Part shown: positions 17,082 through 25,260 of the stretch, piece by piece
Layout of the letters: the number at the start of each line of letters is the position of its first letter
How positions within the stretch are numbered: position 1 is the stretch's first letter
NCBI GenBank assembly: GCA_963788225.1
Contig: CAWBGI010000003.1
Span: forward strand, 620,001 to 684,000
DNA length: 64,000 bases
Origin: Sulfotelmatobacter sp963788225
GTDB taxonomy: Bacteria; Acidobacteriota; Terriglobia; Terriglobales; Acidobacteriaceae
Direction: 5' to 3'
Notes under the pieces: model-generated
What the model was told of the DNA's origin: nothing
The model's input: only the letters and a program-made list of their open reading frames with translations
Database searches by the model: none
Position numbers and translations under genes: made by a program

Positions 17082-18914
17082 CTAAATGTTCTTTGCGGGC
17101 CGCTCTCCCAAATTCATCAGCTCTTGCGCCTGCCGGCCATGCAGTCCCGGTGAGATTGCGAACGCCGTATCCATACGCACCACGCCGGTGTCGAAGTCCA
17201 ATTCGGGCACGCCCTCCAGGCAGCCGGTGGGACATTCTTCGATGCACACGCGGCAACCCTTGCAGTAGTTGACCAGAATTTTATAGAGGCCGTTCGAGCG
17301 CGCCGGACGCGCGATGCACGGCTCTGGACAGACCAGGTAACAGTTGTCGCAGGCGTTGCAGGTGCCGCAACTGAAACAGCGCCCCGCCTCCTCAACTGCC
17401 TGTTCTTCCGTGAACGCCTGGATCACTTCGTCTTGCGTCTTGCGCCGACTGGTAGGCGGCAGCAGCGCCTGCTGGACGCGCGGGAAGTGCGGGAAGTACG
17501 TCATGTTCATGCGGTTTAGATCGAAGATGACATCGACGGCGATAGTCCGCGGCTGCAACTGTTCGCCGCGCATCACCTTGTCCACATTGAAGGCGACGCG
17601 CTTGCCATCGCCGACCGCATTCACGACCATCAAGGGCTGACCCGAACCGAGTTGAACGATGTCGCCCGCGGCAAAAAAGTTCGTGTCGCCCAGACGTCCG
17701 AATTTGTCGATCTTGATGGTGCCACGCGGAGTCTTAAATTCGTCCGGCAACCATGCCAGCGAGGAATGCTGACCGACAGCGATGATCACGTTGTCAACGG
17801 CGAAACGCTGAGCTGGAGCGTCTCGATCGACGGCGATGGGCGATGCGTTGATTGCGCCCGTGAACCGCGCCGGATGCAGTTGCAGCGCTTCTACCTTGCC
17901 ATTGCCGAGCACGGAGGTCACGGCCAGCCCGTGCATCAACTCCACGCCCTCTTCGAGCATGTCGTGGAGATCTTCGGCGACGCATGGCAGTTCCTTTGGA
18001 TTCCCTTCCACCGTGATCATGGTGACTTCCACAGCGCCTTGCCGCAGCGCCTCGCGGGCGCAGTCGATAGCGGTATTTCCGCCGCCGATCACAGCGACTC
18101 GAGCGCCCAGCTTTACTTTCGAAGTGCCCATGCCGATGTCGCGCAGGAAGGGAAGCCCATAATGGACGCCGTCTTTGTTCTCGCCTTCGGCTCGCACGCT
18201 ATTCGGCTCGGTCAGACCAACGGCCAGCACGCAGGTGTCGTAGTTCTTTTTCAAATCGTCCCAGGTAACGTCTTTGCCGACTTCGGTATTGGTTTTGATC
18301 GTAATGCCGAGTTGTTCGAGGCGTTCGATCTCGCGATCGAGCACGGATTGAGGCAGTACCCAGTCGGGAATGCCACCACGATTGAGTCCGCCGGCTTTCG
18401 GCGATTTCTCGAGAATCGTCACTTTGTAGCCGAGGCGCGCCAGTTGATATGCAGCGCTATGCCCGGCGGGACCCGAGCCCACGACGGCGACTTTCTTCCC
18501 ATTCGACGGACCGGCGGTGACCACGTCACGAGTGAGCGCCTGTCCCAGATCGCCGAGAAAGCGCTCGACCGCGCGAATCGAAATGGCCTCGTCGTATTTT
18601 CCGCGGTTGCAGGCTTGCTCGCAGGGGTGGTAGCAGACACGGCCCGTGACCGACGGGAAGGGCATGTCTTCTTTAATCAGCGCGTAGGCGTCCAGATACT
18701 TGCCGCGCTTCACGAGGTCGAGGTAGCCCTGAATCTTTTCGTTGGTTCCGCAGGCGTTGTTGCAGGGTGGAAGCTTGTCGCGATACACCGGCCGGATGGC
18801 GCGCCAGTTGCCGGTGGGGAAAAGGTCCTGTCCCTTTTCCTGCGAGGGCGCGGGAGTGATGCCCGCGAACGGAATCTTGAGACGCTCGGGGATGTGTGTG
18901 CCTTTTGTTGACAT
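17082..18914 (-). CDS. FAD/NAD(P)-dependent oxidoreductase fused to a 2[4Fe-4S] ferredoxin (delta) domain
   Basis: 610 residues. Residues 45-125 are a GltD-type N-terminal Fe-S domain (Cys51, 55, 94, 98, 102). An FAD Rossmann motif VVGSGPAGHSAAYQLARLGY starts at about 144, and a second Rossmann motif VIGGGNTAIDCA for NAD(P)H at about 280. The last 110 residues carry two 4Fe-4S motifs (CGTCNACDNCYLVCPEPC and CKGCRVCIEECPTG), which is the PorD-type ferredoxin domain. The protein therefore wires a 2-oxoacid oxidoreductase directly to NAD(P). The Moorella enzyme has a gamma-delta fusion and, as far as I recall, uses separate ferredoxin. Direction of flow is inferred. Confidence 0.88.
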   Translation of the reverse strand: MSTKGTHIPERLKIPFAGITPAPSQEKGQDLFPTGNWRAIRPVYRDKLPPCNNACGTNEKIQGYLDLVKRGKYLDAYALIKEDMPFPSVTGRVCYHPCEQACNRGKYDEAISIRAVERFLGDLGQALTRDVVTAGPSNGKKVAVVGSGPAGHSAAYQLARLGYKVTILEKSPKAGGLNRGGIPDWVLPQSVLDREIERLEQLGITIKTNTEVGKDVTWDDLKKNYDTCVLAVGLTEPNSVRAEGENKDGVHYGLPFLRDIGMGTSKVKLGARVAVIGGGNTAIDCAREALRQGAVEVTMITVEGNPKELPCVAEDLHDMLEEGVELMHGLAVTSVLGNGKVEALQLHPARFTGAINASPIAVDRDAPAQRFAVDNVIIAVGQHSSLAWLPDEFKTPRGTIKIDKFGRLGDTNFFAAGDIVQLGSGQPLMVVNAVGDGKRVAFNVDKVMRGEQLQPRTIAVDVIFDLNRMNMTYFPHFPRVQQALLPPTSRRKTQDEVIQAFTEEQAVEEAGRCFSCGTCNACDNCYLVCPEPCIARPARSNGLYKILVNYCKGCRVCIEECPTGCLEGVPELDFDTGVVRMDTAFAISPGLHGRQAQELMNLGERPAKNI

Positions 18915-18924
18915 GTGATCCTTC

Positions 18925-19572
18925 CTAAGCAGCCACTGGGTTCAGCGGCATGATTTTCAAGTGCTCGAGCGCCATATGGAACGCGTTCTTGTTGGCGATC
19001 ATGGGTTCGATTGTTTCCATCTTGACGATGCCCGTGGTTTTGACAACAGCGGCGATGAGGGGAGCGGCAATATCGGGCGCGATCGATTTGTTGCGCTCGG
19101 CGGCGCCCTCGGTCGAGAGGCGGTCAAGACCCAGTTCGCCCAGCCGGTAGTAGAGCCATTTGTGGTCAGCCAGATGAGCGGCGTCAACGCAGACGAGTTG
19201 CTTCAACCGCTCCGGGCCCGGCACGAAGCGGATCATGTACTCCGGGGAGTAATGCGTATTGATCACCAGCGTTCCCCCCGGTGGCATGCCGCGCATGTAA
19301 TCCCAACCCTTGACCATCGTGCCTTCGACCAGCACGACGATGTTGGGATTCTCGTTTTCGTAGGTCAGTTCGTTCTCGAGCACGTTATCGCTCATACGAC
19401 AGTATTTGCGTGTGGGGCAGTTAGTGCGATCGGGGTTGTCAACGTAGTTCTCCATCGCCTGCGCATACTTGCCCTCCAGGCGAGCGGATGCGGAGATGGA
19501 GTTGACGATGTCGCGGCCTTCTTTGTCCATGATGATGCCGCGCGTCCAAACCGTAAGTTCTGTGTAACTCAT
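18925..19572 (-). CDS. Oxidoreductase gamma subunit (PorG-type)
   Basis: 215 residues. The 2-oxoacid oxidoreductase gamma fold is seen in the central part (NPNIVVLVEGTMVKGWDYMR, PPGGTLVINTHYSPE, KQLVCVDAAHLA). It is somewhat diverged from PorG: the N-terminus includes RTNCPTRKYC, a Cys pair that is not typical. The gamma subunit helps position CoA in pyruvate synthases; oxalate oxidation needs no CoA, so divergence is expected. It lies 26 bases after the AAA ATPase gene and 10 before the FAD/Fe-S gene. Confidence 0.8.
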   Translation of the reverse strand: MSYTELTVWTRGIIMDKEGRDIVNSISASARLEGKYAQAMENYVDNPDRTNCPTRKYCRMSDNVLENELTYENENPNIVVLVEGTMVKGWDYMRGMPPGGTLVINTHYSPEYMIRFVPGPERLKQLVCVDAAHLADHKWLYYRLGELGLDRLSTEGAAERNKSIAPDIAAPLIAAVVKTTGIVKMETIEPMIANKNAFHMALEHLKIMPLNPVAA

Positions 19573-19598
19573 GAGCAGACCTCGTTTTTCATCAGCAC

Positions 19599-21791
19599 TT
19601 AGTCAGATCCGTCAGGGCACAAAACCCCGACGCCGTTGCGAAATACATTCTCTGGCTGCAATTGCCTGGGACCGCCTCGCTCGGAATCGAGCACCGCCAG
19701 AAAATCGCTGCGCAAAACGACGAAGGGCGCGCGGCGACGGCCATCCTGAAATTCTACGATCGCAGATAGCGTTGCCTTCTTGCACAGGCTTTCGACATCG
19801 GCGCCCGTGCAGCCTTCCATGCGGCCGGCGAATTCTTCAAAATCGACATCAGGAGCCAGCGGTACGCGCCGGCAGCACAGCCGCATAATCGCCGCGCGTT
19901 CTTCGGCGTCCGGTTTTGCGAACGGGAGGATATAGTCGAAGCGCCCGCTCCGCAACAGCGCCGGCTCGATGCGCTCGGGGCGATTCGTGGCCGCCAGCAG
20001 GATTACCCCTTTGACATCGCGCAGGTTGTCGATCTCGCGCAGAAGCTGGCTGTGAATTCTTTGATAAACATCGGTGCTGAACTGATCGGCGCCGAACTTC
20101 GGTGCGACCGCATCGATCGTATCGAAGAACAGAATGCAGGGCGCAGTGCGTCTCGCCTTTTTGAAAACTTCGCGCAGCGCCCGCTCGGATTCTCCCAACC
20201 ACTTCGAGTAGAGTTGAGGGCCGTCAATCGCGATGAGCGGAATTTGTTTTTCGCCGGAGAGCGCCCGCGCCATGGCCGTCTTGCCGGTGCCCGAAGGTCC
20301 GGTGAACAGGATGCCCCGCGGCGGCGCCAGCCCGACCTGTTCATAGATTTCGTCGTGCATGTGAGAGTGTTCGATGACGCCGTCGAGCAGCCGCTTGACT
20401 GCGTTGAGGCCGCCGAGAGAGGCAAACGTCGTGCTGCTTTTCTCGATGAAGAATTCGCGAGTGGCGCTAGGTTCGACTTCTTTAAGCCCGGCGAGAAAAT
20501 CTTCCCGCGTCACCTGCAGCGATGCGAGATCAGCAGAGGCCGCACCGCCGGCCTCGAATGGCCTTGTCGAGAGAAAGCTGCGCAAGGCGATCATGCCGAC
20601 TTCCTGGCCCAGCGCCTCGAGATCGGCGCCGACGAAGCCGTGAGTGTGCTCGGCGATCTCGTAGAGATCGACATCAGGCGCAAGCGGCATGGCGCGGGTG
20701 TGTATTCTGAGGATTTGCAGCCGAGCCTGGGTGTTCGGGACGCCGATTTCGATTTCGCGATCGAAGCGGCCCGGCCGACGCAGGGCCGGGTCGAGAACTT
20801 CTGGAATATTGGTAGCGCCGATCACGATGACCTGGCCGCGGGCAACAAAGCCGTCCATCAAACTGAGAAGCTGGGCCACGACGCGCTTTTCTACTTCGCC
20901 GGCGACTTCGGTGCGCTTGGGCGCTACCGCATCAATCTCATCGATAAACAGGATCGCGGGGGCGTGGCGCGCCGCTTCCTCGAACACTTCGCGGAGCTTC
21001 GCCTCGCTCTCGCCGTAAAACTTCCGCATGATCTCAGGGCCGTTGAGATGAATGAAGTGCACGCGGCTTTCGGCGGCAACAGCGCGGGCCAGCAGAGTTT
21101 TGCCCGTGCCTGGCGGACCGTACAACAGCACGCCTTTGGGCGCGAGAATTCCCAGGCGCTCGAAGATGCGCGAGTATTTCAGCGGCAGTTCGACCATTTC
21201 GCGCACGCGCGCGACTTCACGCTCGAGCCCGCCGATGTCTTCGTAGGACACTGCGGGAGCGCGTGCCGCCGTTTGCTCGCCTTCCACGATGCGAATATCG
21301 GTGCGCGGCCCAATCACGACCGGCCCCGAGGGAATCGTACGCACAACCTGGAAGTTCACCGCTTTAGCAAACGTCGGCACGCGCACCACGCAGCCGGCGA
21401 CGACGGGGACATCCACAAGATCTTCGAGCATGCGGTCGGGAGCGATGGTGGCCGGCGCGGCCCCTATCCACAACGGCACCAGGCGAACAGCCACTGCCTG
21501 TTCGCGCTCGATTAAAGCCACGGTCACCTGTTCCTGTAACCCGGCGCTGCAGTTGCTGCGGCAGGTGCCGTCGATCTGAATCAAACCTTCGTGGCCTTCG
21601 CCGGAAACCTCGGCGCGCGCGACAGCAAGCGTCCCGCCCGTGATTTTCAGAACGTCGCCCGCCCGCGCACCTAAGCGCTGCAAATCGGCTGGCGCCAGCC
21701 GCGCAATCGCGTGACCCACATCCTCGACACGTGACTCAGCGACGCGCAGGGTGAGCGTTGCGGCAACGGGCGATGCGGTGGTTTCCGTCAT
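19599..21791 (-). CDS. Cdc48/VAT-like double AAA+ ATPase with altered D2 Walker B
   Basis: 730 residues from the start at 21791. Residues 10-175 resemble the Cdc48 N-domain, followed by two AAA modules. D1: Walker A GPPGTGKT (225-232), Walker B ILFIDEID (Glu285), GATN sensor and RRPGRFD. D2: Walker A GPSGTGKT (498-505), but Walker B reads ILFFDTID, with Thr558 in place of the catalytic Glu; the codon is ACG. RSGRFD is present. Cdc48-type ATPases unfold protein complexes; here it is the second gene of the operon, 22 bases after the regulator. D2 probably binds ATP without turning it over, leaving D1 as the motor. Likely role, by inference: assembly or turnover of the oxidoreductase complex. 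Such genes are uncommon in bacteria. Confidence 0.9.
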   Translation of the reverse strand: MTETTASPVAATLTLRVAESRVEDVGHAIARLAPADLQRLGARAGDVLKITGGTLAVARAEVSGEGHEGLIQIDGTCRSNCSAGLQEQVTVALIEREQAVAVRLVPLWIGAAPATIAPDRMLEDLVDVPVVAGCVVRVPTFAKAVNFQVVRTIPSGPVVIGPRTDIRIVEGEQTAARAPAVSYEDIGGLEREVARVREMVELPLKYSRIFERLGILAPKGVLLYGPPGTGKTLLARAVAAESRVHFIHLNGPEIMRKFYGESEAKLREVFEEAARHAPAILFIDEIDAVAPKRTEVAGEVEKRVVAQLLSLMDGFVARGQVIVIGATNIPEVLDPALRRPGRFDREIEIGVPNTQARLQILRIHTRAMPLAPDVDLYEIAEHTHGFVGADLEALGQEVGMIALRSFLSTRPFEAGGAASADLASLQVTREDFLAGLKEVEPSATREFFIEKSSTTFASLGGLNAVKRLLDGVIEHSHMHDEIYEQVGLAPPRGILFTGPSGTGKTAMARALSGEKQIPLIAIDGPQLYSKWLGESERALREVFKKARRTAPCILFFDTIDAVAPKFGADQFSTDVYQRIHSQLLREIDNLRDVKGVILLAATNRPERIEPALLRSGRFDYILPFAKPDAEERAAIMRLCCRRVPLAPDVDFEEFAGRMEGCTGADVESLCKKATLSAIVEFQDGRRRAPFVVLRSDFLAVLDSERGGPRQLQPENVFRNGVGVLCPDGSD

Positions 21792-21813
21792 GGTGGGACT
21801 CACAAATGGCACT

Positions 21814-22521
21814 TCAGAACTTGTCAAGTACGATCTCTTCGACGTCTTCAATATGGTGCCGCATCGCCGCCTTTGCGGCTTCCGCATCGTGGCGCTTGAT
21901 CGCGGCCAGGATGCGCCGGTGGCCGGCGAGCGATTTTTGCGGGCGGCCTTGCACTTGCAACGAGCGTTCGCGGGTGTCGCGCAGCAGATCCATGAGAACG
22001 TCGAGGACCTTCAACACGACACTGTTATCGGCAGCGAGAGCGATACTATAGTGAAATTCCGCGTCTTCGGAGACAGCCGCGTCGCCCTGATTTTGCTTTT
22101 GCTCCTGGCGCCCCAAAATTTCTTCCATCTCTAAAATCTCGTCGGGGGAGGCGTGGGTAGCGGCGCGCGCAGCCAGGGGCGGTTCAAGCATCTTGCGGAA
22201 GTCCAGGAGTTCGCTCACCAGTTCCCGCCGCTTCTTGAGAGCATTGGCAAAAGGATTCGCCAGCGCGTCCGTCGAAATTTCGCGAACGATCGTGCCCGCC
22301 CCCTGGCGCGGCTCGACCAGACCCATCAATTCCAGGCCACGAATCGCATCGCGAATGGAACTGCGGCTCACTCTCAGCATCTCCGCCAATTCGCGTTCCG
22401 ACGGCAGTTTGTCGCCGGGCCGCAGTTTTTTCAGAATCAGGCGTTCTATCTGCTGGGCGACTTCTTCGTAGACTTTGCTTCTGCGGATAACGTCAAAATC
22501 GGATTTGACCGCACCAATCAA
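21814..22521 (-). CDS. FadR/FCD-subfamily GntR transcriptional regulator
   Basis: 235 residues from a TTG start at 22521, preceded by GGAG at 6-7 bases; the longer open frame contains the promoter and operator and is not translated. Residues 15-80 are a winged helix (VYEEVAQQIERLI, LPSERELAEMLRVSRSSIRDAI, GLVEPRQGAGTIV). The C-terminal FCD domain has the Asp/His ligand set (DAEFHYSIA, then LAGHRRILAA and MRHHIEDVE) of metal-dependent effector binding. FCD regulators respond to small organic acids. It is the first gene of the oxidoreductase operon and probably represses it until oxalate or a derivative binds. A matching operator lies 14 bases upstream of its start and at two other promoters. 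Confidence 0.88.
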   Translation of the reverse strand: MIGAVKSDFDVIRRSKVYEEVAQQIERLILKKLRPGDKLPSERELAEMLRVSRSSIRDAIRGLELMGLVEPRQGAGTIVREISTDALANPFANALKKRRELVSELLDFRKMLEPPLAARAATHASPDEILEMEEILGRQEQKQNQGDAAVSEDAEFHYSIALAADNSVVLKVLDVLMDLLRDTRERSLQVQGRPQKSLAGHRRILAAIKRHDAEAAKAAMRHHIEDVEEIVLDKF

Positions 22522-22534
22522 TGAGAACTCCAAG

Positions 22535-22553
22535 TGGTCTGATAAGTGGACCA
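22535..22553 (-). promoter_or_regulatory. Predicted operator of the regulator/oxidoreductase operon
   Basis: In transcript direction TGGTCCACTTATCAGACCA, an inverted TGGTC..GACCA placed between the -10 region and the TTG start. It shares the pattern TGGTCCRCTYWTCRRACCR with sites at 12718 and 26295. Confidence 0.7.
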
Positions 22554-22565
22554 GCGAACCAAGGC

Positions 22566-22595
22566 AGTATACCTCCGCTGTCAAGTCCCCCGCAA
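22566..22595 (-). promoter_or_regulatory. Promoter of the regulator/oxidoreductase operon
   Basis: On the minus strand TATACT (22571-22566) is a strong -10, with a weak TTGCGG 18 bases upstream (22595-22590). A perfect TTGACA at 22584-22579 is too close to that -10; with a 17-base spacer it would pair with TGGTTC. The first reading places the operator as at the other two promoters. Confidence 0.5.
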
Positions 22596-22646
22596 ATTTT
22601 TTAATTTGAACGATAAAAAAAAGAGGCGGAGGGTCGCGCGGTTCGG

Positions 22647-23645
22647 CTAGGGTTGGGCGGCCTGCTCTTTTTGGTGCGACACCGCACACTCCACCAGGAG
22701 CTTGGTGCAACTGTAGACAGTTTTGGTGTAGGGCATGGGAAGGCCGATGCGCTCGCCCAACTCGACGACCGCGCCGACCAGCGCTTCCAATTCGATCGGC
22801 CGTCCGGCTTCAATATCCTGCAACATGGAGGTTTTGTGCTCCCCAACCTTTTCAGCGCCGGCAATTCGCTGATCGATAGTTACGGGCAACTCCATGCCCA
22901 ACTTGTGGGAGACGCCTTCCACTTCCAGCATGATGTTTCGGATCAGGGAACAAACTCCCGGATCGCGGACCATCCGAACCAGGGTGGCGCGCGTCAGCGC
23001 GCTGACGGGATTGAAGGAAGCGTTGCCCAAAACCTTCACCCAAATCTCGTGGCGGATGCGAGCCGTGATGGGGGCGCGCAGGCCGGAGGCAACGAGGGCC
23101 TCTGCAATTCGGCGGATGCGCTCAGAGCGGCTGCCGTCTGGTTCCCCCAGAGAAATACGATTTCCCTCGATGTGTTGAACCACCCCTGGCGCAACGATCT
23201 CAGTTGAAAAATAAACGATGGACCCCACGACACGATGCGCTTCAATGGCCGCGGAAATCACGCCCCCGGGATCGACTCGCTCCAGGCGTAATCCTTTCCA
23301 TTCGCCCTCGAAGCCCTGAAAATACCACCATGGGATTCCATTCTGAGTGCTGACGACCGTGGTTTCCGGCCCCAACACCGGTTTCAGCAGGGGAGCAAGC
23401 TTCGGCAAGCCGTGCGCTTTTACACCGAGGAAGACAACATCGACCGGTCCCAGTTCCTCGAGGGATCCAGTGATTGCGGGCCGCGCCACGAAATCTCCGT
23501 CGACGCTCTTTACCTGCACGCCGTGATCCTGCATGGCGCGAAGGTGTGGACCCCGGGCGAACAGGGTGACGTCGCAGCCGGCCTGCGCCATGCGCGCTCC
23601 GAGATACGCACCGATTGCGCCCGCTCCCGCGATCAGGAATCTCAT
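22647..23645 (-). CDS. 2-dehydropantoate 2-reductase-like (PanE/ApbA family) protein
   Basis: 332 residues. The N-terminal NADP Rossmann motif GAGAIGAYLGARMAQAG is followed by the ApbA central segment (GVKAHGLPKLAPLL, STQNGIPWW) and the C-terminal helical domain with KVLGNASFNPVSALTRAT. The catalytic Lys of the family (KVLxNxxxNP) is present. PanE reduces ketopantoate; paralogs act on other 2-keto acids. Its start overlaps the end of the acyl-CoA ligase gene by 4 bases, so the two are co-translated. In this setting the substrate may be a two- or three-carbon keto acid, but nothing in the sequence decides it. Confidence 0.8.
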   Translation of the reverse strand: MRFLIAGAGAIGAYLGARMAQAGCDVTLFARGPHLRAMQDHGVQVKSVDGDFVARPAITGSLEELGPVDVVFLGVKAHGLPKLAPLLKPVLGPETTVVSTQNGIPWWYFQGFEGEWKGLRLERVDPGGVISAAIEAHRVVGSIVYFSTEIVAPGVVQHIEGNRISLGEPDGSRSERIRRIAEALVASGLRAPITARIRHEIWVKVLGNASFNPVSALTRATLVRMVRDPGVCSLIRNIMLEVEGVSHKLGMELPVTIDQRIAGAEKVGEHKTSMLQDIEAGRPIELEALVGAVVELGERIGLPMPYTKTVYSCTKLLVECAVSHQKEQAAQP

Positions 23646-25153
23646 CCTTGGTCATCCACGAGCGTGGCGGCAACCACGCGCCGGCGAATTTTTCCAGTGG
23701 CCGTGGTGGGAATGCTATCCACGAGATAGATCTTCTTTGGCACCTTGTACTCTGCCAGTGACTCGCGGCAGTGGTTAATGAGTTCGGAGTCAGTGGCGCC
23801 GTGGCGCTCATGCAAGACGACGGCGGCAGCCACTTCCTCGCCGAGTGTGGGATGCGCGCAGCCAAAGGTCACCGCGGCCGCGACTGCGGGGTGCCGCAGC
23901 AGAATCTCGTCGACTTCATGCGGCGCAATGTTCTCGCCCCCGCGGATGATGATGTCTTTCATCCGGCCCGTCAAATGCAAATAGCAGTCCGCGTCGAGGT
24001 AGCCTTCATCACCGGTGCGGAACCATCCCTTCGTGAAAGCGCGAGCGTTGGCATCGGGATTGTTCTCGTATCCGCGAAACACATTGGCTCCTTGAATGGC
24101 GACTTCACCCCGCTGGTTGGTGCCGAGCTGATTCCCTTCTTTGTCCATGATGCTCAGCAGAAGCCCGGTGCCTACGCCGACAGAGCCCGGCTTGCGATGC
24201 CGCGGAGGCAAAGGATTCGACGTCATCTGGTGGGAAGCTTCGGTCATTCCGTAGGCCTCGACGAAGGGCACACCGAAGACCTCCTCGATTTTGTGAATGA
24301 GTTCCGCCGACATGGGCGCGCTGCAGGAGCGGACGAAGCGCAGAGAGGCAGCCTCCGTCAAATTGTGATGAGCGCGCGCCAACAGGAGTTGATGCATCGT
24401 GGGCACGCCCGAATACCATGTTACCGAATGTTCGCGTACGGTACGCCAGAAGGAAAGCGCGTTGAATTTCGCGGGAACCACCACCGTTCCGCCGGAAAGC
24501 AAAGTGGACATGGTTGAGCCGATCAACCCATGAATGTGAAACAGCGGCATGATGCACAGCGAGACGTCTTCCTCCGAGAGCGCGTAGGTATTCGCGATGT
24601 TAGCCGAGGAGACTGCCAGATTGAAATGCCGCAGGGGTACACGCTTGGGGCGTCCCGTGCTTCCGCTGGTGTGCAGGATCAGAGCGATGTCGTCAGCGGT
24701 GGGCTCGGTTGCTGAAACCCCACTGGCAGCGCCCGCCAGGTGCACGATGCCCTGCTCAGTCATTTGCACTGAGAACGCCGGAATCTTGCGGTCTGCGGCG
24801 GCACTGCGCGCAAATTCCGCTCCCACTGGCGGACAAAGCAAAATGCGGGCGTCGGTGTCGCCCAGGAAAAAAAGAAACTCTTCATATGGGTACGCCGGAT
24901 TCAACGGCGCAGCGGTTCCGGCGATGGAGGCGGCCAGAAAACTCACAATCGCGGGCAAACCATTGGGCAGAACAATGCCAACGGCGTCACCTCGGCGAAT
25001 GCCCAGAGACGCTAAAGCGTTCGCCATGTCGAAAACCTGTTGCCGGAGCGAATCGTAGGTGACGCGGACCCCAAGTTCAGGAACGACAATGGCCGTGTGA
25101 CTATCGGCGAAATGCAAAACGTCAAGCAGAGTGTGTACAGACTTGAGCGTCAT
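23642..25153 (-). CDS. Oxalyl-CoA synthetase-like AMP-forming ligase
   Basis: 503 residues, the usual length for the ANL superfamily. Motifs: LILHTSGSTGRPKRVPL (A3), EAYGMTEASHQMTSNPLPPR (A5), FRTGDEGYLD (A7), GRMKDIIIRGGENIAP (A8) and the lysine near the end in PTTATGKIRRR (A10). Several family-specific stretches (PLNPAYPYEEFLFFLGD, PLFHIHGL, WYSGVPTMHQLLL, RFVRSCSAPM, MTSNPLP) are those I recall from oxalate-CoA ligases of plants and yeast (AAE3/Pcs60). The likely reaction is oxalate + CoA + ATP to oxalyl-CoA. No oxalyl-CoA decarboxylase is in the window. It is first in a two-gene operon with the PanE-like reductase. Confidence 0.8.
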   Translation of the reverse strand: MTLKSVHTLLDVLHFADSHTAIVVPELGVRVTYDSLRQQVFDMANALASLGIRRGDAVGIVLPNGLPAIVSFLAASIAGTAAPLNPAYPYEEFLFFLGDTDARILLCPPVGAEFARSAAADRKIPAFSVQMTEQGIVHLAGAASGVSATEPTADDIALILHTSGSTGRPKRVPLRHFNLAVSSANIANTYALSEEDVSLCIMPLFHIHGLIGSTMSTLLSGGTVVVPAKFNALSFWRTVREHSVTWYSGVPTMHQLLLARAHHNLTEAASLRFVRSCSAPMSAELIHKIEEVFGVPFVEAYGMTEASHQMTSNPLPPRHRKPGSVGVGTGLLLSIMDKEGNQLGTNQRGEVAIQGANVFRGYENNPDANARAFTKGWFRTGDEGYLDADCYLHLTGRMKDIIIRGGENIAPHEVDEILLRHPAVAAAVTFGCAHPTLGEEVAAAVVLHERHGATDSELINHCRESLAEYKVPKKIYLVDSIPTTATGKIRRRVVAATLVDDQG

Positions 25154-25260
25154 TCGTTGGTGCCTTTGGCGCGACGACTAGGTTTGAGCAGTTCGCCCTT
25201 CCATTCGCACGGCGATTATAGCTGTCCGGCAGATTGAGATGCCGTGATCAAGCGCACAGA

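Noticed and set aside
16007..17272. Long plus-strand open frame of 421 codons
   Set aside because: It is antisense to the alpha-subunit gene, has no recognisable motif, and reflects high GC content.
17652..18911. Long plus-strand open frame of 419 codons
   Set aside because: Antisense shadow of the FAD/Fe-S oxidoreductase gene.
14756..19572. First reading of the operon as an ordinary pyruvate:ferredoxin oxidoreductase
   Set aside because: The alpha subunit has YPIRPYT and DRTLDPPGDFG instead of the pyruvate-type motifs, and the residues fit the oxalate enzyme with a constant offset.
20052..21515. Long plus-strand open frame of 487 codons
   Set aside because: Antisense shadow of the Cdc48-like gene; His/Arg-rich, no family motif.
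23646..25260. Fourth copy of the regulon operator upstream of the ligase gene
   Set aside because: No TGGT-N11-ACCA match was found in 25154-25260, so the ligase operon is not assigned to the regulon.
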